Assembly (NCBI GenBank): GCA_026646885.1
Contig: JAPKHK010000013.1
Coordinates: forward strand, 1-64,000
Reading direction: 5' to 3'
DNA length: 64,000 nt
Source of the DNA: Casimicrobiaceae bacterium
GTDB taxonomy: Bacteria > Pseudomonadota > Gammaproteobacteria > Burkholderiales > Casimicrobiaceae
Both the position numbers and the translations under genes were made by a program. Under the pieces are notes generated by a model that was given only the letters and a program-made list of their open reading frames with translations, was not told the origin of the DNA and searched no databases. This document shows positions 45,084-56,680 of the stretch, piece by piece. The number at the start of each line of letters is the position of its first letter. Position 1 is the first letter of the stretch.

Positions 45084-45627
45084 GCCAGTAGACCATGAGC
45101 AACAGCCCCGCCACCACGATGGCGCCCCAGGCCAGCGGCGACATGCCGGGCTTTTCCTCCGCAGCCGCCACTGCCGCCGCCACTGCCGGCGGTGCCAGCT
45201 GCCGGTTGAACGCGGCGAAAAAATCGTCGGCCATCTTTTTCGCGGCGGCATCGATCAAGCGCGAGCCCACTTGCGCGATGCGCCCGCCCACTTGCGCTTT
45301 CACGGCGTAGTCGAGCCGAGTGCCGGCGCCTTCCTGGTGCAGGCTCACTTTGGCGCTGCCCTTGCCGAAGCCCGCGACGCCGCCCTGTCCGTCGAAGGAC
45401 AGCGTGTAGCTGTGGGGCGGATCGAGATCGGCAAGCAGCAGCTTGCCCTTGAAGCGCGCCTTCACCGGACCGATGGCGGCAGTGATGGCCACAGCATATT
45501 CGGTATCGGAAACGCGCTCCAGGCTTTCACAGCCCTGAATGCAGGCCTTGAGTACCAGGGGATCGTTGAGGGCTTCCCACACTGCCTGGCGGGAGACGGG
45601 AATGAGCTGCGATTGCATGAGTTCCAT
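45073..45627 (-). CDS. coxG: CoxG-family protein (SRPBCC fold, membrane-anchored)
   Basis: 184 residues from ATG 45627. MELMQSQLIPVSRQAVWEALNDP begins the SRPBCC domain; YAVAITAAIGPVKARFKGKL and VGGRIAQVGSRLIDAAAKKMADDFF are CoxG landmarks. The C-terminus has a membrane helix (WGAIVVAGLLLMVYWLTR). In carboxydotrophs CoxG helps recruit CO dehydrogenase to the membrane. It ends the coxDEG maturation set, 25 bases after coxE. Its 3' end overlaps the convergent kinase gene by 11 bases. Confidence 0.87.
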   Translation of the reverse strand: MELMQSQLIPVSRQAVWEALNDPLVLKACIQGCESLERVSDTEYAVAITAAIGPVKARFKGKLLLADLDPPHSYTLSFDGQGGVAGFGKGSAKVSLHQEGAGTRLDYAVKAQVGGRIAQVGSRLIDAAAKKMADDFFAAFNRQLAPPAVAAAVAAAEEKPGMSPLAWGAIVVAGLLLMVYWLTR

Positions 45628-45652
45628 GGCGTGAGCGTCCGGGCATCGAATT

Positions 45653-46885
45653 TCAGTGAAAAGGGCGTCCGCCCTCGGCATGCCTCGGCACCCGCTCCAT
45701 GCGGGCGAGTCCGGCGGCAAGATCCTTGAGGCTGGCGATGTTATGCACCGGCAGGTGCGCATCGACATGCGGGAGCATGGCGCGAATGCCAGCGGGTTTG
45801 GCTTCGAAACGATCGTAACGCAAGAGCGGATTGAGCCAGATCAGGCGCCGGCAGGAGCGGTGCAGACGCGCCATTTCCTCGCCCAGCCCAGTCGCCGCGT
45901 CTCGATCGAGTCCGTCCGAGATCAACAGCACCACCGCGTTCTGACCTAGCAGGCGCCGGCTCCAACGAAAGTTGAACTCCTTGAGGCAGGCGCCGATGCG
46001 CGTGCCGCCAGCCCAATCCAGCACCGCGCCGCTGATGCGCGAGATCGCCAAATCCACATCGCGATGTTTCAAATGGCGGGTGATAGGTGTCAGGCGCGTG
46101 CCAAAAAGCAGGGTCTGCACGCGGTCGTAGTCGTTGGTGATGGCATGCAGGAAATGCAGGAACATGCGGGTGTAGCGATGCATCGAACCGGAAATGTCGC
46201 ACAGCACCACCAGCGGCGGGTGGCGCTTGGCCGGCCGGCGCCAGCGCAGGGGCAGCGCCTGTCCGCCGCCCTTGAGACTGGCGCGTAGTGTGGCACGCAA
46301 ATCGATGCGCCCGCGGTGCGCCGGCCGCGAGCGCCGCGTCGGCAGCGCTTCGATCGGCAAGCGCAGTGTGGCGACCAAGCGCTTGGCCTCCTGCCACTCT
46401 TCGGCGTTCATGGTCTCGAAATCCGCGGTCTGCAAGCGCTCGCGTGAGGAAAAGGTCAACACCGTCCGGAGTTCGATTTCCTCCATTTCTGTTTCGCGAT
46501 AACGCTTCTCCGCGGCGGCGTTTTGCAGCGCGGCCGCGAGGCGCTGATTGAAGTTATCCTCGTCCTTGAGGCCGCGGCCGTAGACTTTGGGCAACAAGAG
46601 CTGCATGGCACGGCCCAGGAGATCCGGGTCCCGCCAGAAAATGTGAAAGGCCTGGTCGAACAAATCGCGCTGCTCTCGGCGGCTCAGGAAAACCGCGGCC
46701 AGCACGGCGCGAAAATCTTCCCGGCGCTCCAGGCCTACGATCTGCAATGCCTGCTGGGCCGCCAACACCCGATCGGGCCCGACCGGCAGGCCAGCGGCAC
46801 GCAACACTCGCGCGAAATGCATGACGTTCTGCGCCAACCGGCCCGGCCGAGCATCGCGCGGCAAAATGCTGTTGGGCAGCATCAC
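45653..46885 (-). CDS. coxE: CoxE-like von Willebrand A domain protein
   Basis: 410 residues. The VWA domain in the C-terminal half has the metal-binding DISGSMHRYTRMF; the N-terminal half matches CoxE (VGLERREDFRAVLAAVFLSRREQRDLFDQAFHIFW). CoxE works with the CoxD ATPase to insert sulphur or copper into the Mo/Cu active site in known CO dehydrogenases. Its ATG overlaps the coxD stop by four bases. Confidence 0.9.
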   Translation of the reverse strand: MMLPNSILPRDARPGRLAQNVMHFARVLRAAGLPVGPDRVLAAQQALQIVGLERREDFRAVLAAVFLSRREQRDLFDQAFHIFWRDPDLLGRAMQLLLPKVYGRGLKDEDNFNQRLAAALQNAAAEKRYRETEMEEIELRTVLTFSSRERLQTADFETMNAEEWQEAKRLVATLRLPIEALPTRRSRPAHRGRIDLRATLRASLKGGGQALPLRWRRPAKRHPPLVVLCDISGSMHRYTRMFLHFLHAITNDYDRVQTLLFGTRLTPITRHLKHRDVDLAISRISGAVLDWAGGTRIGACLKEFNFRWSRRLLGQNAVVLLISDGLDRDAATGLGEEMARLHRSCRRLIWLNPLLRYDRFEAKPAGIRAMLPHVDAHLPVHNIASLKDLAAGLARMERVPRHAEGGRPFH

Positions 46886-47799
46886 TCGGCGGCCAGACGC
46901 GCCTGCACTTCGGCGACGATGGCGGCGGCTTCGCTGCCCTGGATGCGCGCGATGTCGTCCTGATATTTCAGTAGGGCCCCTAGGGTGTCATTGACGGTCT
47001 TGGGGTCGAGAACCATTTGATCGAGCGCCATCAAAGCGCGCGTCCAGTCGATGGTCTCCGCCACGCCAGGCAGCTTGAACAGATCGCGGGTGCGCAGCCG
47101 CTGCACGAACTCCACCGCCTGTCGAGAGAGCGTTTCCGCCACGCCGGGAACACGCCGAGTGACGATTTCCCACTCGCGCAGAGCATCGGGGTAGTCCACC
47201 CAGTGATAGAGGCAGCGACGCTTCACGGCATCGTGAATCTCCCGCGTACGATTGGATGTGAGCACCACGACGGGCGGTGTGTCGCAGGCAATGGTCCCCA
47301 GCTCGGGAATGCTCACCTGGAAGTCGGACAGCACTTCCAAGAGGTACGCCTCGAAGGGCTCGTCGGAGCGATCGAGCTCGTCGATGAGCAGGACCGGTGG
47401 CGTGCCGGCGCGCGCGAGCTCGATCGCCTGCAGCAAGGGCCGGCGGATGAGGTAGGCGTCGCTGTAAATGTCGCGCGCCAGGGCACCTTCTTCGCCCCCC
47501 GCCTCGGCCAGGCGAATGGCGATCATCTGCCGCTGCACGTTCCATTCGTACACCGCCGCATTGATGTCCAAGCCTTCATAGCACTGCAAGCGCACCAGAG
47601 GACGATGCAGGGTCTGCGCCAGCGCTTTGGCGATTTCGGTCTTGCCCACCCCGGCCTCACCCTCCAAGAAAAGCGGCCGGGTAAGACGCAGTGCCAAAAA
47701 TATCGTGGTAGCGAGCGCGCGATCGGCAATGTAGTCGGCGTCTGCCAGAAGGCGCAAGGTGTCATCGATGGACGAAGGAAGCGAAACCGTCGCACTCAT
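46882..47799 (-). CDS. coxD: CoxD-like MoxR-family AAA+ ATPase
   Basis: 305 residues. Walker A GEAGVGKTEIAKAL, Walker B VLLIDELDRSDEPFEAYLLE and sensor region VVLTSNRTREIHDAVKRRC. The MoxR subfamily acts as chaperone with VWA partners, here CoxE. Only ~45 bases separate it from the terminator after coxM, so coxDEG is either transcribed from its own promoter in that short gap or reached by read-through. Confidence 0.92.
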   Translation of the reverse strand: MSATVSLPSSIDDTLRLLADADYIADRALATTIFLALRLTRPLFLEGEAGVGKTEIAKALAQTLHRPLVRLQCYEGLDINAAVYEWNVQRQMIAIRLAEAGGEEGALARDIYSDAYLIRRPLLQAIELARAGTPPVLLIDELDRSDEPFEAYLLEVLSDFQVSIPELGTIACDTPPVVVLTSNRTREIHDAVKRRCLYHWVDYPDALREWEIVTRRVPGVAETLSRQAVEFVQRLRTRDLFKLPGVAETIDWTRALMALDQMVLDPKTVNDTLGALLKYQDDIARIQGSEAAAIVAEVQARLAAE

Positions 47800-47840
47800 G
47801 CTGCGAAACTCTCCTGGTGATCGGCCCGCCCTAAGGCTGG

Positions 47841-47868
47841 AAAAAACAGCCCCCGCGCGGGGGGCTGT
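47841..47868 (-). terminator. Rho-independent terminator after coxSLM
   Basis: ACAGCCCCC (47846-47854) pairs with GGGGGCTGT (47860-47868) around GCGCG. On the minus strand the stem is followed by six T residues (complement of AAAAAA at 47841-47846). It sits 29 bases past the coxM stop and before coxD. Confidence 0.88.
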
Positions 47869-47897
47869 CGGTTCGGCGGGAACGGCCGCGATTGTGC

Positions 47898-48692
47898 TCA
47901 GGCTTTGGCCACCGCACGGCTGGCCAGCACACTGATGAGATGGGCGCGATACTCAGCGGTGGCATGCAGATCGCTGATCAGAGTCGCGGCGCTAACCTTG
48001 ACCGCAGCCGCGGCAGCCGCTGAAAAATTGGCGCTCAGTGCCTTCTCGATGGCCTCGGCCCGAAACACCCCGTTCTGTCCCGCGCCGGTAACCGCCACCC
48101 GGACTCCCAAAGGCGTGTCGGCCACAAACACCCCAACCAGCGCGAAGCGCGACGCCTGATTCTTGAACTTCACGTAGGCGGCTCGTTTGGGGATACGGAA
48201 GCTCACTCCGGTGATGATCTCGGCGGGCTCCAGCGCGGTGCTGAACAGGCCGGTGAAATACACCTCGGAGGCAATGCTGCGCTTGTTGGTATGGATCATC
48301 GAGGTCAAGCCCAAAACGGCCGCCGGATAATCGGCGGCTGGATCGTTGTTGGCCAGCGATCCGCCCAGGGTGCCGCGATTCCTCACCTGCCGGTCGCCGA
48401 TTTCGCTCGCCAATTCGGCCAATGCCGGAATGACGCTTCGCACCTCGCTCGACGCCGCCACCTCGGCGTGGGTAGTCAGCGCGCCGATACGCAGGTTGTC
48501 TCCATCCCTGCTGATGCCCCGCAAATCACCCAGCGCGCCGATATCCACCAAATCGCTGGGTCCGGCGAGTCGCAGCTTGAGCGCCGCCACCAGAGTCTGT
48601 CCGCCGGCCAGGGCCTTGCCTTCGGGATGAGCCGCCAGGAGCGTCGCCGCATCCGCGACGTTCTGGGGACGATGGTAGTTGAAGTTCAACAT
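47898..48692 (-). CDS. coxM: FAD-binding subunit of molybdenum hydroxylase (CoxM)
   Basis: 264 residues from ATG 48692 with GAGGAGGAG upstream. FAD-site motifs KALAGGQTLVAALKLRL and the TLGGSLANNDPAADYPAAVL segment are characteristic of CoxM/XdhB-type subunits. It passes electrons from the CoxS clusters to the acceptor. It lies 17 bases after coxL. Confidence 0.92.
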   Translation of the reverse strand: MLNFNYHRPQNVADAATLLAAHPEGKALAGGQTLVAALKLRLAGPSDLVDIGALGDLRGISRDGDNLRIGALTTHAEVAASSEVRSVIPALAELASEIGDRQVRNRGTLGGSLANNDPAADYPAAVLGLTSMIHTNKRSIASEVYFTGLFSTALEPAEIITGVSFRIPKRAAYVKFKNQASRFALVGVFVADTPLGVRVAVTGAGQNGVFRAEAIEKALSANFSAAAAAAVKVSAATLISDLHATAEYRAHLISVLASRAVAKA

Positions 48693-48709
48693 GGCATTCT
48701 CCTCCTCGA

Positions 48710-51079
<2,370 letters not shown>

Positions 51080-51085
51080 CCTCCT

Positions 51086-51556
51086 TCAACCCATGTTCGC
51101 CAAGCCGGCTTGCACCGCCTTGACGATGTTGTGATAACCGGTGCAGCGGCAGTAGTTGCCGTCCAGCGCTTCGCGAATCTGCGCTTCGCTCGGGTTCTTC
51201 ATCTTGCCGGCAAGCTCGACCGCGGAGAGCACCATTCCGGGCGTGCAGAAACCGCATTGCAGGCCATGATTGGCTTTGAACGCCGCCTGCATGGGGTGCA
51301 GGTCGCCATTGGCCGCGGCTAGTCCTTCGATGGTGGTGATGCTCGCACCTTGCGCCTGCGCCGCGAGCAAGTTGCACGACTTTACCGCCTGGCCGTCAAG
51401 TAGCACCGTGCAGGCGCCGCAATGCCCGGTGTCACAGCCGACGTGAGTTCCGGTCAGCCGCAAGTGTTCGCGCAAAAAAGCGACGAGCAACGTGCGCTCC
51501 TCGACCTCCGCGCTCACCGCCTTGCCGTTGACGGTCATGCTGATGCGTATACTCAT
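51086..51556 (-). CDS. coxS: 2Fe-2S subunit of molybdenum hydroxylase (CoxS)
   Basis: 156 residues. Plant-type ferredoxin cluster cysteines in [14 protein letters not shown] (C41, C46, C49) with a fourth near residue 61, and a second cluster in [10 protein letters not shown] and [11 protein letters not shown]. It is first in coxSLM; its stop lies six bases before the coxL start. Confidence 0.94.
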   Translation of the reverse strand: MSIRISMTVNGKAVSAEVEERTLLVAFLREHLRLTGTHVGCDTGHCGACTVLLDGQAVKSCNLLAAQAQGASITTIEGLAAANGDLHPMQAAFKANHGLQCGFCTPGMVLSAVELAGKMKNPSEAQIREALDGNYCRCTGYHNIVKAVQAGLANMG

Positions 51557-51897
51557 GGAAGAACCTCCTTTGGTTCACTACGCCCGATTGATTGCTTCTT
51601 CCCCAGGTCAGCCAGGGTATGGGCCTCGCCGCGCCTCCTGCCGGCGGTCCACCCTCTCGGCCTCCCTCACTTCTGGAAGGCATGAGCCTACGCTTTCGCT
51701 GATCGCGCCGCAAGCAGCCCGGCGTGTCATCACCGCGTCTGCCCTGTACCAATTTGGAGCAACTATTTCGCGGCGCAGCATGGCGATGGAACAAGCCAAA
51801 TAGGTCCAGGCTTGCCTGGGGATCGCGCCTCGCTTAGCATGGACAGCAGAGGGCTTGGCCGGCGGTTGCCAGGCTCCGGCCGATGGAGATTGCAGCC
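51557..51897. other. Divergent region between coxS and xdhC
   Basis: 341 bases with no recognised gene. It must carry promoters for both transcription units. AACCTCCTTTGG at its left end is the coxS ribosome site on the minus strand. No operator-like palindrome stands out. Confidence 0.45.
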
Positions 51898-52902
51898 ATG
51901 GACAGTGTGGACTTGGACGTTCTGAAAAGCGCCATCAAATGGCAAACGGGCGGTCATCGCGTGACGCTGGGCACCATCGTGCGCACTTGGGGTTCGGCGC
52001 CGCGGCCAGTGGGCGCGATGATGGTGATTCGCGGCGACGGCCAGGTCATTGGTTCGGTTTCGGGCGGCTGCGTCGAAGATGACCTCATTGCCCGCGTGCA
52101 GAAGGGCGAACTGGCCGGCGACAAGCCGGAGAAAGTCGCTTACGGCGTATCCGCCGAAGAGGCGGCGCGCTTCGGCCTGCCCTGCGGCGGCACGCTGCAG
52201 ATCGTGCTGGAGCCGATCGGCGCTCACTCCAAGCTCGACGAGCTGCTGGCCATCGTGGAGAGCCACGGCATCGCCCGCCGCAGCCTGGAGCTCGCTAGCG
52301 GCGCGGTTACCGTCACCCAAGGCAGCCGGGCAGACGCGCTGGATTTCGACGGCCAAGTGCTCACCACGGTGCATGGCCCGCGCTATCGCCTACTGCTCAT
52401 CGGCGCCGGCCAGGTCTCGCGCTATGTGGCGATGATGGCGCAGGCGCTCGATTATCACGTCATCGTTTGCGATCCGCGCGAGGAATACGCCGCGGAGTGG
52501 TATCTGCCCGGCGTGGAGTTTTCTCGCGGCATGCCCGACGACGTGGTGCGCGACATGAACCCCGATGGTCATACCGCGGTGGTAGCCCTCACCCACGACC
52601 CCAAGCTTGACGATTTGGCGCTGCTGGAAGCGCTGAAATCGACCGCGTTCTATGTCGGCGCGCTGGGCTCCCGGGCCAATAACGACAAGCGGCGCGCGCG
52701 GCTGCGCGAATTCGATCTCAGCGAAGCCGAGGTCGCCAAGCTGCACGGCCCGGTGGGTCTCAAGCTGGGCGGCAAGACACCGCCCGAAATCGCCATCGCC
52801 ATCCTCGCGGAAATGACCGCGGTAAAGCGCGGGGCGTCGCTGCCGACGGTGGCGCCGCTGCCCGCCCCCAGCGCCGGGTGCGGTGCGCCGGCGCGCCCTT
52901 AG
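51898..52902 (+). CDS. XdhC/CoxI-family molybdenum cofactor maturation protein
   Basis: 334 residues from ATG 51898 (MDSVDLDVLKSAIKW), with GGAG nine bases upstream; ATG 51883 is an alternative. The N-terminal domain has TWGSAPRPVGAMM and GSVSGGCVEDDLIARV; the C-terminal Rossmann part has LLLIGAGQVSRYVAMMAQAL and FYVGALGSRANNDKRRARL. These proteins sulphurate or load the molybdopterin cytosine dinucleotide cofactor into hydroxylases, so the likely client is CoxL next door. Confidence 0.9.
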   Translation: MDSVDLDVLKSAIKWQTGGHRVTLGTIVRTWGSAPRPVGAMMVIRGDGQVIGSVSGGCVEDDLIARVQKGELAGDKPEKVAYGVSAEEAARFGLPCGGTLQIVLEPIGAHSKLDELLAIVESHGIARRSLELASGAVTVTQGSRADALDFDGQVLTTVHGPRYRLLLIGAGQVSRYVAMMAQALDYHVIVCDPREEYAAEWYLPGVEFSRGMPDDVVRDMNPDGHTAVVALTHDPKLDDLALLEALKSTAFYVGALGSRANNDKRRARLREFDLSEAEVAKLHGPVGLKLGGKTPPEIAIAILAEMTAVKRGASLPTVAPLPAPSAGCGAPARP

Positions 52903-54179
52903 TTTTGGCCCGACGCGCGCAAGGCCTGTTCGACGTCCGCCAGGATGTCGTCGATGTGTTCGATGCCGATCGACAGCCGCACCATGTCGGTAGACACGCC
53001 CGCTGTTTGCATTTCCGCCGGCGAGAGTTGCCGGTGCGTGGTGCTGGCCGGGTGGCAGGCCAGCGATTTGGCGTCGCCAATGTTCACCAGCCGAGTGATG
53101 AGCTTCAAGGCATCGATGAAGCGCGCTCCGGCCTCGCTGCCGCCCTTGATGCCGAAGGAAAGGATGCCCGACGCGCGGCCGCCCATGTAACGGTCGACGA
53201 GCACGCGCGAGGGGTTGTCGGAAAGACCTGCATATTGCACCCAGGAAACCCGCTCATGGGTGTGCAAATGCTTGGCCACCGCCTCGGTGTTGGCGCAGAT
53301 CCGATCCATGCGCAGCGGCAGGGTTTCGATGCCCTGCAAAATGAGGAAGCTGTTGAAGGGCGAGATCGCCGCACCCATGTTGCGCAGCGGCACCACCCGC
53401 GCCCGGCCGATGTAAGCGGCTGGCCCCAAGGCTTCGGTATAGACCACCCCATGGTAGGACACGTCGGGCTCATTCAAGCGCTTGAAGCGAGCCTTGTGTT
53501 CAGCCCAGGGGAATTTGCCGGAATCGACGATGATGCCGCCAATGGAGTTGCCATGGCCGCCCAAATATTTGGTGAGCGCATGCACCACGATGTCGGCACC
53601 ATGCTCGAAAGGCCGGCATAGGTAAGGCGTGGGCACGGTATTGTCGACCACCAGCGGAATGCCGTGGCGATGGGCGATTTCGGCTAGCGCCCCGAAGTCG
53701 ACGACATTGCCCAGTGGGTTGCCGATCGATTCGCAGAACAGGAGCTTAGTGCGTCCGTCGATCAGGCGCTCCAGCGTCGCCGGGTCGCGATAGTCGCCGA
53801 AGCGCGCTTCGATGCCCAACTGCGGTAGGGTGTGCGCAAAAAGGTTGTAAGTGCCACCATAGAGTGTACTGGTGGTGACGATATTGTCGCCGGCTTCGGT
53901 GATGGTTTGAATCGCGTAGGTAATCGCCGCCATGCCCGAAGCAAGCCCCAAAGCGCCGACACCGCCCTCCATCGCCGCCACGCGCGCTTCGAGCACCGCG
54001 GTGGTCGGGTTCATGATGCGGGTGTAGATGTTCCCCGCCACCTTGAGGTCGAACAAATCGGCGCCATGTTGAGTGTCATCGAAAGAATACGAGGTGGTCT
54101 GGTAGATCGGTACCGCAACGGCTTTGGTGGTGGGCTCGGGGCTGTAGCCGGCGTGAACGGCAAGGGTTTCGATTCTCAT
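52899..54179 (-). CDS. metY: O-acetylhomoserine sulfhydrylase (PLP-dependent)
   Basis: 426 residues from ATG 54179 (MRIETLAVHAGYSPEPTT). Cys/Met metabolism PLP fold with IYTRIMNPTTAVLEARVAAMEGG, the PLP lysine in VVHALTKYLGGHGNSIGG and the C-terminal ACHPASTTHRQLSPAE. It makes homocysteine from O-acetylhomoserine and sulphide. The length and LGIEARFGDY segment separate it from the shorter cystathionine enzymes. Its 3' end overlaps the convergent xdhC gene by four bases. Confidence 0.93.
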   Translation of the reverse strand: MRIETLAVHAGYSPEPTTKAVAVPIYQTTSYSFDDTQHGADLFDLKVAGNIYTRIMNPTTAVLEARVAAMEGGVGALGLASGMAAITYAIQTITEAGDNIVTTSTLYGGTYNLFAHTLPQLGIEARFGDYRDPATLERLIDGRTKLLFCESIGNPLGNVVDFGALAEIAHRHGIPLVVDNTVPTPYLCRPFEHGADIVVHALTKYLGGHGNSIGGIIVDSGKFPWAEHKARFKRLNEPDVSYHGVVYTEALGPAAYIGRARVVPLRNMGAAISPFNSFLILQGIETLPLRMDRICANTEAVAKHLHTHERVSWVQYAGLSDNPSRVLVDRYMGGRASGILSFGIKGGSEAGARFIDALKLITRLVNIGDAKSLACHPASTTHRQLSPAEMQTAGVSTDMVRLSIGIEHIDDILADVEQALRASGQN

Positions 54180-54214
54180 GTCGCGCGCTTCTGTTTCTGT
54201 GGGAAAAATCGCGT

Positions 54215-54220
54215 AGTATA
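54215..54220 (-). promoter_or_regulatory. Candidate -10 box for metY
   Basis: TATACT on the minus strand, ~35 bases upstream of the metY ATG. No convincing -35 hexamer is visible. Confidence 0.35.
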
Positions 54221-54359
54221 GCCGAAGCACGGGCGCGCTTCGCCACCGCCCGTGGGGGATGCACGGGCCCCTCATCGAAGATCACAGAGAGACTGCGCTC
54301 GATAGCGGCGCCAGCAAATCTGGCTGGCGGCATCGCGCCGGGTTCCGTGGAGTTTGGGT

Positions 54360-55016
54360 CTAGCTCCTGCGGTGCCCGCGACCGCGCCTCATGGCAAGGA
54401 GGGCCGCCTCGGTGCGCGAACGGACGTGCAGTTTCTGCAGGATGTTGGAGATGTGGTGCTTGATGGTCTTTTCCGCCAAATGCAGGCGCGTACCGATTTC
54501 GCGATTCGAGAGCCCCTCGCGCAGCTGTTCGAGTACCTCGATTTCTCGTCCCGTCAGATCGCAAAACGGATCCGGAGTGCCGCCGCGCGGACGGGCGAAT
54601 TCGGTGAGCAGGTCAGCCGCCAGCATCGGCGTGACATAAGCTTCGCCTTGAGCCACGTGACGAACGATGTTACGCAACTCCGCTGCCGCAATACCTTTCA
54701 GCAGGTAGCCGTGGGCGCCCGCCTTGAGAGCGGCGAGCAGGCTATCTTGGTCTTCCGCGACGGTGAGCACGATGATGCGCGTACCCGGGTTATCGACACT
54801 GATGCGGCGCACGGCCTCGATGCCACCTATCCCCGGCATGGTGATATCGAGCATGACCAGATCGGGGCGCAGCGAGGCCGCCGCCGCGACTGCCTCCTCG
54901 CCGCTGCCGGCCTGTGCGACGACGGCGAAACTGGCATCGGTGGCCAGAGAATGGGCAACCCCCTCGCGAAATAGCGGGTGGTCATCGGCGATGACGATAC
55001 GGATCGGGCATGACAT
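54360..55016 (-). CDS. NarL-family response regulator of the cytochrome locus
   Basis: 218 residues. Receiver domain with D11/D12, phospho-acceptor D57 in VMLDITMPGIGG and K near GYLLKGIAAAEL. The C-terminal LuxR HTH has LTGREIEVLEQLREGLSNREIGTRLHLAEKTIKHHISNIL. The ATG at 55016 overlaps the stop of the kinase gene (TAATG), so the pair is co-translated. It probably controls the divergently oriented cytochrome genes starting at 56681 (inference from position). Confidence 0.92.
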   Translation of the reverse strand: MSCPIRIVIADDHPLFREGVAHSLATDASFAVVAQAGSGEEAVAAAASLRPDLVMLDITMPGIGGIEAVRRISVDNPGTRIIVLTVAEDQDSLLAALKAGAHGYLLKGIAAAELRNIVRHVAQGEAYVTPMLAADLLTEFARPRGGTPDPFCDLTGREIEVLEQLREGLSNREIGTRLHLAEKTIKHHISNILQKLHVRSRTEAALLAMRRGRGHRRS

Positions 55017-56428
55017 TAGGGTGTGCTCCGACAAGCGCCCGGGATGCGGGCGGTTAGGGTGGTTCCTCGTCCGGGCGCCGTGTCGATGCGCAGATCGCCA
55101 CCGAGCAGACGAATGCGCACGTCCATGAATGCCAACCCGAGGCGGTCGGCGCGTTCGGCATGCGCAGCCGCAGCGAAACCGGGGCCGGTGTCGCTGACCC
55201 GGATAACCAGCGTGCCGTCTTCGCAGCTGGCCGTGACGCCAATGGCGGCACCGCGGGCATGGCGCCAACAATTGGTCAATGACTCCTGCAGGAAACGATA
55301 GGCGGTAATCTTGACCGCAACCGGCGGATCGCCCAGGTCAGAGGCAATATCGGCGACGATGTCCATCTCCTTGTTGCGCTTAGCGTCACGAATGGCCCGC
55401 TGCAAGGTGTCCGTCAGCGGCAGATGCGCGCCGCCCGGAACGCCGAGGTCCGCGGAAATGGAGCGCAACTCGCTCAGCGAGCTTTGCAGCGCCTGGTGAA
55501 TGGTCTGTGAGTGCTCGCGTGCCGCGCCCTCGATCGGAGCGGAAAACGCGTGATGGAGCAACATTTCGTCGAAGCGCAACAGAGCGAAAGCCAACTCCTG
55601 GGCAGGACCATCGTGCAAGTCGGCGGCTATGCGCCGCAGGAACTGCTCGTTCAGGGCTGTGGCCTGAGCGCCCGCCGCGCTGAGATCATTGCGTATCAGT
55701 TCGTTCTCGGTGAGCGTGGCATTGAGGCGGCGCAGCTTCTCGCGCAGGTAGCGATGCTGGAGGGTAATGGTGCGATTGGCGCGCTGCATCAAGCCGAACA
55801 GAAACAGAAATATCGCCAGCGCTCCAAAGACCACGAGCGCCCAACCCTGTTTCTGCGCGGCGTCGATATCGCGCTCGATGTTATCCATCGAGTGATAGAA
55901 CTCCGCGACCGCGATGACGCGGTTGTCGGCGGGAGCGTGCAGGGGCACATAGACTTCCAGCAACCGTCGGCTTCGCATTCTCTCGGGCGACTCGTCACTG
56001 GCTTCCAGAGCACTGATCTCGGACTGCACGTCGCCAGCGAAAGCGGCGGCAAGATGCTCGGAAACGGGATAACGGCGCCCTGCCTGTTCGGCGGCGGTCG
56101 CGTAGACCAGATCGCCGCCAGGCTTCCAGAGCTTGAAGCTGACGACCTTGCGACGTAGTGGCCCATGCAGAAAGATCTGGTCGAGCAGAACTTTCAGTTC
56201 CTCGTCGAAGACGTGCACGTCTTGCCAATGGTGCAGTTGCGCCGCCAATATGCTTTCGACATAGATGGCGGACATCGCCGCCGCGCGCTTGATGGTGTTG
56301 TTTTCTATCTGCAGCTTCATCCAGCCGCCGAATACCAACATGCTGCACAGCAATATGGCAATCGTGACCAGAGCGAATTGTCGGGAAAGACTGACACGCT
56401 CGAAAGGCTTGTTGGTTCGGGACCGCAT
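55016..56428 (-). CDS. NarX-like sensor histidine kinase
   Basis: About 470 residues. Membrane helices near 18-38 and ~195-215 flank a periplasmic sensing region of ~150 residues (LAAQLHHWQDVHVFDEELKVLLDQIFL). The cytoplasmic part has a HisKA_3 domain with RRIAADLHDGPAQELAFALLRF (His ~272) and a HATPase (YRFLQESLTNCWRHARG, VSDTGPGF). This is the NarX/DegS/LiaS kinase type that pairs with NarL-like regulators, here the next gene. The nitrate P-box is not evident, so the ligand may differ. ATG 56428 chosen; GTG 56467 is possible. Confidence 0.88.
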   Translation of the reverse strand: MRSRTNKPFERVSLSRQFALVTIAILLCSMLVFGGWMKLQIENNTIKRAAAMSAIYVESILAAQLHHWQDVHVFDEELKVLLDQIFLHGPLRRKVVSFKLWKPGGDLVYATAAEQAGRRYPVSEHLAAAFAGDVQSEISALEASDESPERMRSRRLLEVYVPLHAPADNRVIAVAEFYHSMDNIERDIDAAQKQGWALVVFGALAIFLFLFGLMQRANRTITLQHRYLREKLRRLNATLTENELIRNDLSAAGAQATALNEQFLRRIAADLHDGPAQELAFALLRFDEMLLHHAFSAPIEGAAREHSQTIHQALQSSLSELRSISADLGVPGGAHLPLTDTLQRAIRDAKRNKEMDIVADIASDLGDPPVAVKITAYRFLQESLTNCWRHARGAAIGVTASCEDGTLVIRVSDTGPGFAAAAHAERADRLGLAFMDVRIRLLGGDLRIDTAPGRGTTLTARIPGACRSTP

Positions 56429-56680
56429 ATCGACGAGGCGCGCTTTGCTACAGCCCGATATTAGCACTTTCGGCGGCCGGCATCAGACCAAAGTCCGATG
56501 TTCCGGTGGTAGAAAATGCGCCCAACGGTCAGGATCAATTGGTTCGCTATACCCTAGTTGAAGTTCCGCCTGCGTAGAAAATGTGCTTGTGTGCCCGTTG
56601 GGCCGCGAAGGGGTGCTTGCCGGGTCGAGTTTCAGGGTCCCCAGGCTGGAGATCGGACATTCTCATCTCAAGAGGAAAAC

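Noticed and set aside
54180..54359. SAM or SAH riboswitch upstream of metY
   Set aside because: I could not find the conserved core elements of SAM-II or SAH aptamers; only a -10-like box and unspecific GC-rich hairpins are visible.
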